A DNA stretch of 8,072 nt from Pseudomonadota bacterium (GTDB lineage Bacteria; Pseudomonadota; Gammaproteobacteria; Steroidobacterales; Steroidobacteraceae), in NCBI GenBank assembly GCA_021820785.1, contig JAKADE010000103.1:1-8072 (forward strand), read 5' to 3'. The first letter of the stretch is position 1. Every line of letters starts with the position of its first letter. Made by a program: the position numbers and the translations under genes. Of the stretch, positions 1 through 7,662 are shown piece by piece. A model generated the notes under the pieces. The model had not been told where the DNA came from. It was given only the letters and a program-made list of their open reading frames with translations, and ran no database searches.

Positions 1-682
1 CATCCTCGGCGCCATCGGCGGCCTCAGCGGTGCGGACAATCCGCAGCGGCCCCTGCGGCACCACGAGCGCGCCCAACGCGCAGTCCAGATGCGCCACCGA
101 GGCGCCCACCAACTCCGCCAGTCGCTCACGGCGATCGGAGGCGGTCAGAGAAGCCCCAGGCTGGGGAGCGGGCGCTGTGACCTCGAACAGCCACTCGAGG
201 TCACGCAGGCCCTCCTGCCCAGCGGGTCCTTGTGGGCTCTTTGCACTACAGCGGGTGAGGGGATCCGCGACGCAGGCCAGCACCGGCTCGAGCTGCGCGT
301 GCAGGGTCTCGTGGGGCGGAGGATCCGCTCCCGCGGCCACGTGAACGACGACCAGGCACACCCCGACCACAGGAGGTGGCGTGCGATCAGCGCCGCAGGC
401 TCCACTCTCGGCGTACAGAACAAACGCTGCGGCGCGCTCAGTGGCCGTGATCGGTAGAATTGCGTCAACGGCACGGCCGCCTGAGTCGACGGCGGTGGAT
501 TTCAGAACCGAGCGAACCTGCAGCCGAACCTGCGCGAGTGCGACCGGACCGCGGACGCAGAGGGGACTGCCTCGGACGTCGAAGAACGCCACCGCCCGTA
601 CCGCCGGCACCAGCCGCTCGATGACTTCGGCGTGCCGCTCGAGAAGGTCATACGCAGCCGTCGCGCGGCTATTACGTGCCAT
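1..682 (-). CDS. N-terminal part of a GAF-like signalling protein (truncated by window edge)
   Basis: A minus-strand reading frame opens with ATG at 682-680 and runs 227 codons without a stop to the left edge, so only the N-terminus is present. A clear AGGAG (692-688) sits 5 nt before the ATG, and the translation begins MARNSRATAAYDLLERHAEV. Composition is that of a soluble globular protein, with no signal peptide and no obvious membrane segment. Around residues 165-220 a run DLEWLFEV is followed about 25 residues later by RRERLAELVGASVAHLDC and ALGALVVPQGPLRIVR. This resembles the entry into a GAF domain as found in multidomain regulators, including GGDEF/EAL proteins. That family assignment is by resemblance only, since any catalytic domain would lie outside the window. 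Other frames here give Arg/Ser/Pro-rich translations typical of shadows. I am fairly sure it is a gene and unsure of the function. Confidence 0.72.
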   Translation of the reverse strand, partial: MARNSRATAAYDLLERHAEVIERLVPAVRAVAFFDVRGSPLCVRGPVALAQVRLQVRSVLKSTAVDSGGRAVDAILPITATERAAAFVLYAESGACGADRTPPPVVGVCLVVVHVAAGADPPPHETLHAQLEPVLACVADPLTRCSAKSPQGPAGQEGLRDLEWLFEVTAPAPQPGASLTASDRRERLAELVGASVAHLDCALGALVVPQGPLRIVRTAEAADGAED

Positions 683-974
683 GCGCTCTCCTACTTCCCT
701 CACAGCCCAAACGAGCTTATCGCCCCGCTGAAGCCTTGCAGGGGGCGCGGCGATGCATGCTCGGTATGCTTGCGCGCGAACCCGACGAGGTCGCGCCCGA
801 GTGGCGGATCACACGCTCTGTCAGCGCTCGTCGACCGAATGACAAACCGCACCTTCTGGCGCGGATGCCGACAAATACGTGCGATGCGGGACCCGTCCTG
901 CCTTTGAGTCCGACTGGCTGTCTCGAGCGCAAGTTCCATCAGGCATATTTGTCTAAGGGCAGGATTTCGATGTC

Positions 975-1009
975 GCTCGCGCTCAGCGGCTCATTGAGCG
1001 CGCGCGAGC
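975..1009. repeat. Imperfect inverted repeat (hairpin) spanning the end of the small ORF
   Basis: The left arm GCTCGCGCTCA (975-985) pairs with TGAGCGCGCGCGAGC (995-1009) over 11 bp, with a 4-nt CGCG bulge in the right arm and a 9-nt loop. On the minus strand the stop codon of the 37-codon frame (991-993) lies in the loop. No T-run follows on either strand, so it is not a textbook intrinsic terminator. In such GC-rich DNA it may be fortuitous. Confidence 0.3.
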
Positions 1010-1104
1010 GCCGCGAGCTTCAGTACGGCTGAGTCCTCCGCTGTGCTCAATCGGGTCACGGAGCGATTCCCAGGTGATTCTCCTGAAAATTTTCGCACAT
1101 TCAT
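991..1104 (-). CDS. Possible small protein, 37 aa, unknown function
   Basis: This short frame starts with ATG at 1104-1102 and ends TGA at 993-991. An AGGGA (minus strand, 1116-1112) sits 7 nt before the ATG. The product opens MNVRKFSGES and ends in a hydrophobic, helix-like SAVLKLAALARAQ. No family is recognised. In favour are the ribosome binding site and the inverted repeat at 1125-1142 placed immediately upstream, where an operator or leader would be. Against it are the very short length, which arises easily by chance, and the lack of a visible promoter. Its ATG overlaps the TGA of a longer minus-strand frame (1101-1688) in an ATGA arrangement, but that longer frame is itself doubtful. 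Treat as a candidate only. Confidence 0.22.
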   Translation of the reverse strand: MNVRKFSGESPGNRSVTRLSTAEDSAVLKLAALARAQ

Positions 1105-1688
1105 CCGGTTATCCCTGAGACCGCTGTCTCATTTTTGAGACATGAGGCACACTGGGCCGCACGGCGCGGACTCACGACACCGCTCGGTCCCACTACAGCG
1201 CTGCAGCGCACCGAACAGTACGTGGACTGCGGCTTGGCGGCCGAGGGGAAAGGCGCTCCATGCGCCGCAGCCGGATAATTCTCAACGCCCCGGATTCCCC
1301 GTCCCCGCGCGCGATTGCCCGACCACCGCAATTCACGGCAGATCCCCCACAGAATGCGAGATGTCGGATACGTCGCGTTTCGGAATGAGACATCAAGGAC
1401 GGCCAGTGAGTAATCACTGGGCAGCGCCAGATCGTCCACTGCACGCGCAGCCCCGCCACGCGTGACCGCACTTCCGCCGCCGTCGCTCTCGCCCGAGAGA
1501 CCAACACGGAATCGGAAAAAACGATCATCTCCAATTTCCATTATTCCATACCCGCGCGTCGACACGCTACGCCCGTCTCGCGATATGTGAGTGCTACGGA
1601 CAGGAAATGAGGGGTCGCCGATTTCAACCACCAACTCGCCACCAACGGGGTGCCTATACATTGCACCGATCGAACTGCCGGAGGGCAC
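1101..1688 (-). CDS. Doubtful hypothetical ORF, up to 195 aa
   Basis: This is the longest frame in the gene-poor region. It would start at GTG 1688 or at an internal ATG (1661-1659), neither with a good ribosome binding site. The N-terminal part (YRHPVGGELVVEIGD, then STHISRDGRS) reads like a plausible beta-rich domain and is faintly reminiscent of the start of a PilZ domain. The C-terminal half becomes Arg/Ser/Pro/Cys-rich and looks non-coding. Codon third positions are not as strongly G/C as in the mer genes or the propeller genes. It ends TGA at 1103-1101, overlapping the ATG of the 37-codon frame. It may be a decayed gene, part of a frameshifted gene, or chance. I do not recognise a function. 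Confidence 0.15.
   Translation of the reverse strand: MPSGSSIGAMYRHPVGGELVVEIGDPSFPVRSTHISRDGRSVSTRGYGIMEIGDDRFFRFRVGLSGESDGGGSAVTRGGAARAVDDLALPSDYSLAVLDVSFRNATYPTSRILWGICRELRWSGNRARGRGIRGVENYPAAAHGAPFPSAAKPQSTYCSVRCSAVVGPSGVVSPRRAAQCASCLKNETAVSGITG
1116..1142. promoter_or_regulatory. TGAGACA half-site cluster with perfect inverted repeat (putative operator)
   Basis: TGTCTCA (1125-1131), four T residues, then TGAGACA (1136-1142) form a perfect 7-bp inverted repeat. A third half-site, TGAGAC (1116-1121), precedes it with a 3-bp gap, so the three half-sites alternate in orientation. A further TGAGACA lies at 1386-1392. The TGTnnCA-N4-TGnnACA layout is of the kind bound by dimeric regulators, including some Fis-type sigma-54 activators, but I see no -24/-12 promoter nearby. 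It lies just upstream, on the minus strand, of the ribosome binding site of the 37-codon frame. As RNA it would form a hairpin with a 4-nt loop. The regulator is unknown. Confidence 0.4.
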
Positions 1689-1780
1689 CCGAGACTACCG
1701 CCGCGGGAGAGTGCGCGTGAGTGGTACGCGAACGCGGCGCATGGATCACCAGCGGCGGCCCTGCGGCTGCGGTGCGGCGC

Positions 1781-1797
1781 CCTGTGTCCCACACAGG
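1781..1797. repeat. Perfect 7-bp hairpin downstream of merR
   Basis: CCTGTGT (1781-1787), loop CCC, ACACAGG (1791-1797). It lies about 220 bp past the merR stop in the direction of merR transcription. No U-run follows, so a terminator role is unsupported. It may be a chance hairpin. Confidence 0.25.
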
Positions 1798-2014
1798 ACG
1801 GGGTGTCGGAATCCGTGAGCACTCTGACCAAGCTGGGGTCGCTCCAGGGCGCGGGAATGGCAAAGCCATACCGAGCGCGCGGGGGCGGCGAGGTCACAGG
1901 AGGGTAGCGCCCCGCGCCGCCGGTGCGGCGATTCGGGGCGCCTCTGCGAGGTCGGCTCGGAAAGTTGAGCGGACGACAGCCGCGGAGAGATCGCGCAGTC
2001 GCGATGTCATCCAT

Positions 2015-2437
2015 TCACCGCCCAGCGGCGTCGATCAATTGGTCACTTTCCAGTGCGGCGATGAGCGGGCAGCGCAATTTACCTGCGTTGCACTGGCATT
2101 GCTCGACCAGGGTCGCGAGCGCCCGCTCGACCCGCCGCAATTGTCGCATCCGCTCTCGAGCCATGGACAGTTTTATGGACGCGAGCCGTTCCGCTTCGCC
2201 GCAATGCTGACCATCCTCGAGCGCGAGGAGATCCCGCACCTCATCAAGACTGAACCCGAGTGCCTGGGCCTGCTTAATGAACCGGAGCCGTTGCACGTGG
2301 GCTTTACCGTAGCGGCGTGTCCCGCCCGGCGGGCGCGATGGCTCCGCGAGCAAGCCGCGGCGCTGGTAGTAGCGGACGGTCTCCACATGGACGTCGGCGG
2401 CTTTGGCCAGCGTCCCGATGAGGTAAGTGCCGGGCAT
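2015..2437 (-). CDS. merR: Mercury-responsive MerR regulator
   Basis: MerR (140 aa) is a homodimeric regulator that binds the mer operator, represses without metal, and activates the divergent merT promoter by untwisting it when Hg(II) binds. The N-terminal winged helix-turn-helix is visible (IGTLAKAADVHVETVRYYQRRGLL, about residues 7-30, then GGTRRYGKAHVQRLRFIKQAQ). A long dimerisation helix and the metal loop follow. Cys79, Cys114 and Cys123 have exactly the 35- and 9-residue spacings of the three Hg-binding cysteines of Tn501 MerR. Cys116 is an additional cysteine in the loop. I chose ATG 2437-2435 because it gives the family length, matches where MerR homology begins, and has GGAG 5 nt upstream. 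The frame remains open further upstream, but that extension is unrelated to MerR and antisense to merT. The end of the protein is about four residues shorter than in Tn501. Confidence 0.97.
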   Translation of the reverse strand: MPGTYLIGTLAKAADVHVETVRYYQRRGLLAEPSRPPGGTRRYGKAHVQRLRFIKQAQALGFSLDEVRDLLALEDGQHCGEAERLASIKLSMARERMRQLRRVERALATLVEQCQCNAGKLRCPLIAALESDQLIDAAGR

Positions 2438-2438
2438 A

Positions 2439-2469
2439 TTGACTCCGTAGTCGAGTACGGCCTTAAGGT
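2439..2469 (+). promoter_or_regulatory. merT promoter and MerR operator (19-bp spacer)
   Basis: The -35 element TTGACT (2439-2444) and -10 element TAAGGT (2464-2469) are separated by exactly 19 bp. This over-long spacer is the hallmark of MerR-activated promoters, and both hexamers match the Tn501/Tn21 merT promoter. Within the spacer lies the operator dyad CCGTAGTCGAGTACGG (2445-2460): CCGTA and TACGG arms around a palindromic TCGA core with one central mismatch pair. Transcription should begin near 2476, leaving a leader of about 25 nt before merT. The same operator overlaps the start of merR on the other strand, so MerR should autoregulate. Confidence 0.95.
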
Positions 2470-2501
2470 ACGCCCATCTCGCAGACCGCGATAGGTGGCG
2501 C

Positions 2502-2876
2502 ATGCCGCAAGAGATCCCAGTACCGAATCGCAACATCGAGAACGGCACTCTGGCCATGGGCGCGCTCGCAGCCATTCTCGCCTCCACCTGCTGCCTGGGA
2601 CCGCTCGTTCTAGCATTGCTCGGGGTCAGCGGGGCCTGGATCGGCAACCTGGCACTGCTCGAGCCGGATCGTCCCCTCTTTCTCGCCGCCGCGCTCGTGG
2701 CGATGTTCGTCGCTTGGCGACGGCTGTTTCGCCCCCGTCCTCGACAGCACTGTGAGCCCCGACAGGGTTGCGCCATGGCGCGCGTGCGGACGGCCTACAA
2801 GGTGACCTTCTGGTGCGTCGCCGTATTGGTTCTGATTGCGTTTAGCTTTCCCTACGTTGCGCCGCTCTTTTACTGA
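2502..2876 (+). CDS. merT: MerT mercuric ion transporter, inner membrane
   Basis: MerT (124 aa) receives Hg(II) from MerP and carries it across the inner membrane to MerA. Three hydrophobic segments are visible (about residues 17-41, 47-71 and 101-118). The first contains the vicinal pair Cys30-Cys31 (ASTCCLGPLVLALLG), and the cytoplasmic loop carries Cys84 and Cys90 with the same 6-residue spacing as Cys76/Cys82 of Tn501 MerT. The ends match the family: GAWIGNLALLEP in the middle and FPYVAPLFY at the C-terminus. The N-terminus is about 6 residues longer than Tn501 MerT. An AGGTGG (2493-2498) precedes the ATG with only 3 nt spacing, which is tight. The alternative ATG at 2556 has no better site. 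Cys105 in the last membrane segment is an extra cysteine. It is the first gene of the operon, 16 nt ahead of merP. Confidence 0.96.
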   Translation: MPQEIPVPNRNIENGTLAMGALAAILASTCCLGPLVLALLGVSGAWIGNLALLEPDRPLFLAAALVAMFVAWRRLFRPRPRQHCEPRQGCAMARVRTAYKVTFWCVAVLVLIAFSFPYVAPLFY

Positions 2877-2892
2877 CGCTGAGGAGTTCGCC

Positions 2893-3168
2893 ATGAAACA
2901 GCTGATTGCTTTTGCCGCGCTCGCCGCCGTTACCGCTCCGGTGTGGGCAGCCAGCCGGACCGTCACGCTATCCGTTCCCAGCATGCGCTGCTCGATGTGC
3001 CCGATCACGGTGAAGGAAGCGCTTTCGAAAGTTCCCGCTGTCAGTAAGATTGCGGTGAGTCTCGCAAAGAAGGACGCTGTCGTCACCTTCAATGCCCGAA
3101 AGACCACCGTGGGGACCCTGACGAAGGCGACCCGGGACGCGGGCTACCCCTCGACCATCGAGCCATAA
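2893..3168 (+). CDS. merP: MerP periplasmic mercury-binding protein
   Basis: MerP (91 aa, the usual length) is a periplasmic HMA-fold protein that captures Hg(II) and hands it to MerT. A signal peptide is visible (MKQLIAFAALAAVTAPVWA, about residues 1-19, with cleavage after Ala19). The metal site MRCSMC places Cys33 and Cys36 at the canonical positions. The rest follows the beta-alpha-beta ferredoxin-like pattern and ends RDAGYPSTIEP. The start is ATG 2893, which has GAGGAG (2881-2886) 6 nt upstream and begins the signal peptide. An upstream in-frame ATG at 2836 lies inside merT and would spoil the signal peptide. It sits 16 nt after merT and 15 nt before merC. Confidence 0.97.
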   Translation: MKQLIAFAALAAVTAPVWAASRTVTLSVPSMRCSMCPITVKEALSKVPAVSKIAVSLAKKDAVVTFNARKTTVGTLTKATRDAGYPSTIEP

Positions 3169-3183
3169 CGCGGAGGATGTCCT

Positions 3184-3609
3184 ATGGCGCTCACCGCACG
3201 CATCGCCGATAAAGCCGGTTTCCTCGGCACCTTGGTCTCCGCAATGGGCTGCGCCTCCTGCTTCCCCGCGCTCGCCAGTCTCGGCGCGGCTGTCGGCCTG
3301 GGTTTCCTCACACGCTGGGAGGGACTGTTCATCACCACGCTGATCCCCCTATTCGCCCTCTTGGCGATGGTCGCCAACGCGGTGAGCTGGCGCAGCCATC
3401 GCCAGACGCACCGCCTCCTGCTCGGCCTGATCGGTCCGTTCCTGGTGCTGGCGGCCGCCCTGCTCATGCGCTTCGCCCATATCAGAACCGCGGCCCTCCT
3501 CTATGTGGGTCTTGCCTTCATGCTCGCCATGTCGGTGTGGGACCTTGTGGTGCCGTCGAATCGCCACTGCGTCGCACCTGAGTGCGCCCCGCCGGGGAAG
3601 CACGGCTGA
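3184..3609 (+). CDS. merC: MerC mercury transporter, inner membrane
   Basis: MerC (141 aa) is a second inner-membrane Hg(II) importer that works without needing MerP. The start (IADKAGFLGTLVSAMGCASCFPAL) is nearly that of Tn21 MerC, with the membrane cysteines Cys23 and Cys26 in place. A second pair, Cys129 and Cys134 (RHCVAPEC), lies in the C-terminal tail, as in Tn21. Four hydrophobic segments can be drawn at about residues 13-40, 47-68, 78-96 and 104-123. GGAGG (3172-3176) stands 7 nt before the ATG. The order merT-merP-merC-merA is that of Tn21-type operons. Having both MerT and MerC gives two inward transporters feeding one reductase. A 48-nt gap separates it from merA. Confidence 0.96.
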   Translation: MALTARIADKAGFLGTLVSAMGCASCFPALASLGAAVGLGFLTRWEGLFITTLIPLFALLAMVANAVSWRSHRQTHRLLLGLIGPFLVLAAALLMRFAHIRTAALLYVGLAFMLAMSVWDLVVPSNRHCVAPECAPPGKHG

Positions 3610-5343
<1,734 letters not shown>

Positions 5344-5465
5344 TGGAAATTCGCGCAACCCGCTACACCACGGGTGCTAATGCTAATCGAGCGATAGCCG
5401 TGATCGCGCGATGCCTTCGGAGCACATGGCATGCAGATGATCCCTCCCCTGCGCGCTGCTCTCAA

Positions 5466-5480
5466 CGCCGCCCTGCGGCG
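5466..5480. repeat. Perfect 6-bp hairpin in the convergent gap after merA
   Basis: CGCCGC (5466-5471), loop CCT, GCGGCG (5475-5480) lies between the convergent ends of merA and the propeller gene. Position suits a bidirectional terminator, but no T-run follows on either strand. Nearby is a weaker ACCCG/CGGGT pair (5358-5362/5371-5375) and a tandem GCTAAT (5376-5387). The rest of the 160-bp gap shows nothing recognisable. Confidence 0.25.
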
Positions 5481-5503
5481 CGATTCCTGCGACACACAGT
5501 CTC

Positions 5504-6550
5504 TCAATAATCCTCGGCCTCGAAGCCCATCACCTCGGCGGGCTCATCCCCCTCAGCCTGCACGCCGACATACAATCGATCCATACGGGCATCAAAGTAC
5601 CCAGTTCGCGCGCCCACCTTCGTCGGAACGTCCGCGATCAAACCGTAGCGATCGGGGGTCAGCTGCTGGACCACGCTCACGAACCCCTCGCCGCCGATGA
5701 TGTAAATGCGCTTGCGTGAAGCGTCGTAGAAGGCGTCATCCGCCTCACCGACAATGCCGGGCACGAGCGAGACAACCCGTCCGGTCCGCGTATCGAACAC
5801 GATCAACATCGGGATCTTGCGCGTGATCGTAAACAGCCGGTGATCGGCCTCATCGAAGGTCATCGCGTAATTGCCGCGCAGACCTGCCGGCAATGACCAT
5901 TTCATCGATTTCCCGGTGTCGCGATTGATCGCCAACACCGCGTTGCCGCACGTGGGACAGTTGGCGTACAACATCGGCCCGTGCATCTCGATCGCAAAGC
6001 GTTCCGGGTGGTGGCCGGTCTTCCAGACCTTGCCGACGCGGCCATTCGTAGCCGGGTTGATCGCCACGATGCCACCGTTCGGCCAATCGCCCTCCGCGAC
6101 CAGGACCAGCTTGTGCACCGGATCCCACACCTCGTCATCGGCATCACCACTGAATCTGATGGTCTTCTGCAATTGATACGTCGAAGCATCGAAAATGTAT
6201 ACCGCGCCGTGCGAGCTCGCGGAGAAGAGTTCATCGAATCCCGGCGCATAGAGCTCGCCCTGCGGCGCGGGAACCCCGGGGATGAAATGTACGAGGCTCC
6301 CGTCGAACCAGTTCTCCACCCCCACGCCGTTGCCGCCGACGATAGAAAAATACAGCATGCGTCCCTGGCCATCGAAATGGTCGATTCGGCCGTCATGGCC
6401 CGGGATCGGAATCTTCTCGTACAGCTCGAGCGGCAGTCTCGCCGGCGGCACCTGCATCGCTGGCACCGGCGCAACCGCCGCGCCAGCGAGGTTGAGGAGC
6501 CCTGCACTCAAGAGCGCGGCAAGAATCAGCGGAAGCATCTTGTTCATCAT
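5504..6550 (-). CDS. Exported YncE-like beta-propeller protein with a CPTC motif
   Basis: This 348-aa protein has a signal peptide (MMNKMLPLILAALLSAGLLN, cleavage near residues 24-27) followed by repeated beta-blade units of the YncE/YVTN type, such as GAVYIFDASTYQLQKTIRF, GIVAINPATNGRVGKVWKT, AVLAINRDTGKSMKWSLPA and MLIVFDTRTGRVVSLVPG. It should fold as a periplasmic or secreted seven-bladed propeller. These proteins usually bind partners, and no enzymatic activity can be read from the sequence. The motif GHDGRIDH (51-58) is shared with the upstream neighbour. Cys198 and Cys201 (NCPTC) are the only cysteines. The upstream paralogue has VPKT at that place. GAGG lies 7 nt before ATG 6550; the next codon is also ATG. 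It follows its paralogue after 42 bp, so the two are probably co-transcribed. It is convergent with merA. Confidence 0.88.
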   Translation of the reverse strand: MMNKMLPLILAALLSAGLLNLAGAAVAPVPAMQVPPARLPLELYEKIPIPGHDGRIDHFDGQGRMLYFSIVGGNGVGVENWFDGSLVHFIPGVPAPQGELYAPGFDELFSASSHGAVYIFDASTYQLQKTIRFSGDADDEVWDPVHKLVLVAEGDWPNGGIVAINPATNGRVGKVWKTGHHPERFAIEMHGPMLYANCPTCGNAVLAINRDTGKSMKWSLPAGLRGNYAMTFDEADHRLFTITRKIPMLIVFDTRTGRVVSLVPGIVGEADDAFYDASRKRIYIIGGEGFVSVVQQLTPDRYGLIADVPTKVGARTGYFDARMDRLYVGVQAEGDEPAEVMGFEAEDY

Positions 6551-6592
6551 CAGGTGACCTCACACGTTTCGCTGCAGGACGGCCAGAACGAC

Positions 6593-7615
6593 TCACGGAC
6601 TCGGCTGGAAGACGAGAATTCTGGCCCCACGGCCGACGCTCGCCGGCACGGCGACGTAGTAACGATCAAGCTGCCTGACCCAAAGCGAGGTTCTGGCGTT
6701 TGCTCCCGTGGGAACTGTGGCGATCTCGGTATAGCGGTTGGCGCTCCATTGCCGGTAGACGGCTACGTAACCTTGGCCGCCGGAGGCGTAGATGCGGTGG
6801 TGCAGCGCGTCGTAGAACAGACCGTCCATTAACCCGACGCTCGGCAGGCTCACAATGAAGCGGTGAGTGCGGCTGTCGAACACCTCTATGGTAGCGGGAT
6901 TGCGCATCCCGACGAACAGCCTGTCGTCCCGGCGGTCGAGCGCGAGAGACACGGGGCTACCGGCCTTGGACAGCCAGGTCGAGACGATCCGCCCCGTGCG
7001 GGCATCGATCTGCGAGATCTGATGCGTCTTCGGCACGGTGATGAAAAGGGTTCGTCCAGGCTGTCCGACCAGGATGGTACCGGGATGGGCACACGTGCGG
7101 ATATCGCCCACATGCCGGTCCGTGACCGCGTTGATGAGACCCACTTCGCCGTATCTCTTGCCGGCAGCCCCGCCGCCATAGCCGACGTACAGCATCCGCG
7201 TCACGCGATCGTAGGCTTCCGCATCCGGGCCGAGAGCGAGTTTAACGGTGCCCAGTAGCTGCACGTCGCTCCCGCGATACACTCTCACGTCGCCCCCCAA
7301 GCCGTCCGCCGTGAAGAGCTTGTTGAGGCGCGCCGCGTAGTATTCGCCCTGCGGCTCCTTCACCCCGGGCAGGCTCCGCAGCCACCGATCGGTCCTGAGA
7401 TCCACCACCTCGACCGTATGGTTGCCCAGGGCAGAGATGAACAGCCGCTGGCCCAGAACATCCACACTGAGATGGTCGATACGACCGTGTACGTGTGGCA
7501 GGGCGATGGTTGCGATCAGTTGCAGCGGGCGGGGAGCCCCCACAGCCCAGCCGGGCGGCGCCTCGAGCCCGAGTGAGAGGATCGCCAGTGCATACGCGAT
7601 GAGTGATCTGTTCAC
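6593..7615 (-). CDS. Exported YncE-like beta-propeller protein, paralogue of its neighbour
   Basis: This 340-aa exported protein has a signal peptide (NRSLIAYALAILSLGLEAP..GWA, cleavage near residue 24) and a YncE/YVTN-like propeller body. Blade-type repeats include HTVEVVDLRTDRWLRSLPG, QISQIDARTGRIVSTWLSK and ATIEVFDSRTHRFIVSLPS. It shares GRIDH (44-48), PGVKEPQGEYYAARLNKLF and GGQGYVAVYRQ with the downstream protein, marking an old tandem duplication. I chose GTG at 7615-7613 because AGGGGG lies 4 nt upstream and it starts directly at the signal peptide. A TTG at 7645 would add ten poor residues. An out-of-frame ATG at 7619 overlaps the ribosome binding site. It has one cysteine in the mature part (Cys175, RTCAHPG). 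Function is unknown; the context is a secreted pair behind an outer-membrane-type barrel gene. Confidence 0.88.
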   Translation of the reverse strand: MNRSLIAYALAILSLGLEAPPGWAVGAPRPLQLIATIALPHVHGRIDHLSVDVLGQRLFISALGNHTVEVVDLRTDRWLRSLPGVKEPQGEYYAARLNKLFTADGLGGDVRVYRGSDVQLLGTVKLALGPDAEAYDRVTRMLYVGYGGGAAGKRYGEVGLINAVTDRHVGDIRTCAHPGTILVGQPGRTLFITVPKTHQISQIDARTGRIVSTWLSKAGSPVSLALDRRDDRLFVGMRNPATIEVFDSRTHRFIVSLPSVGLMDGLFYDALHHRIYASGGQGYVAVYRQWSANRYTEIATVPTGANARTSLWVRQLDRYYVAVPASVGRGARILVFQPSP

Positions 7616-7630
7616 GCATCCCCCTCGTCT

Positions 7631-7645
7631 TTGACGTAGAGTCAA
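7631..7645. promoter_or_regulatory. TTGAC-N5-GTCAA inverted repeat before the first propeller gene
   Basis: TTGAC (7631-7635), 5 bp, GTCAA (7641-7645) form a perfect short inverted repeat ending 16 bp before the GTG start on the minus strand. The spacing suits an operator or a leader structure overlapping the promoter region. No regulator can be named, and a 5-bp arm can occur by chance. Confidence 0.25.
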
Positions 7646-7662
7646 CGCGGCTCAGGTCGGCC

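Larger units (their letters stand above)
683..2014. other. Gene-poor region between the partial signalling gene and merR
   Basis: About 1.3 kb in which I find no convincing protein gene on either strand. The reading frames are short or rich in Arg, Ser, Pro and Gly with no recognisable domain, and their starts mostly lack ribosome binding sites. Local composition is patchy: stretches near 1081-1142 and 1510-1550 are clearly more AT-rich than the flanking genes. It contains a TGAGACA half-site cluster (1116-1142), a 37-codon minus-strand frame (991-1104), and hairpins at 975-1009 and 1781-1797. I saw no transposase fragment, tRNA, or Tn21/Tn5053-type terminal repeat. It could be regulatory DNA plus decayed coding sequence, or an old junction of the mer insertion. 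Confidence 0.5.

Noticed and set aside
676..1032. 118-codon plus-strand frame
   Set aside because: Its composition is not gene-like, and it overlaps the promoter-facing side of the well-supported minus-strand gene.
1085..1094. GAAAATTTTC palindrome
   Set aside because: A 10-bp AT palindrome is common by chance, and no promoter elements accompany it.
1116..1142. Possible Tn3-family mer transposon terminal repeat (CTGAGAC-like)
   Set aside because: Only CTGAGAC matches. The following bases do not continue into the GACCCC-type end, and the motif is part of a symmetric repeat.
1541..2014. 157-codon minus-strand frame starting directly after the merR stop
   Set aside because: Its translation is dominated by Arg, Pro, Ser and Gly with no domain, and the start has no good ribosome binding site. 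The adjacency looks accidental.
1721..2494. 257-codon plus-strand frame
   Set aside because: Its right two-thirds is the antisense shadow of merR and the left part is low-complexity. No family resemblance.
2438..2776. N-terminal extension of the merR frame by 113 codons
   Set aside because: The extension is antisense to merT and unlike MerR. The ATG at 2437 has a good ribosome binding site and restores the family length.
5981..6832. 283-codon plus-strand frame across both propeller genes
   Set aside because: It is antisense to two genes with signal peptides and blade repeats, and its own translation is charged and featureless.
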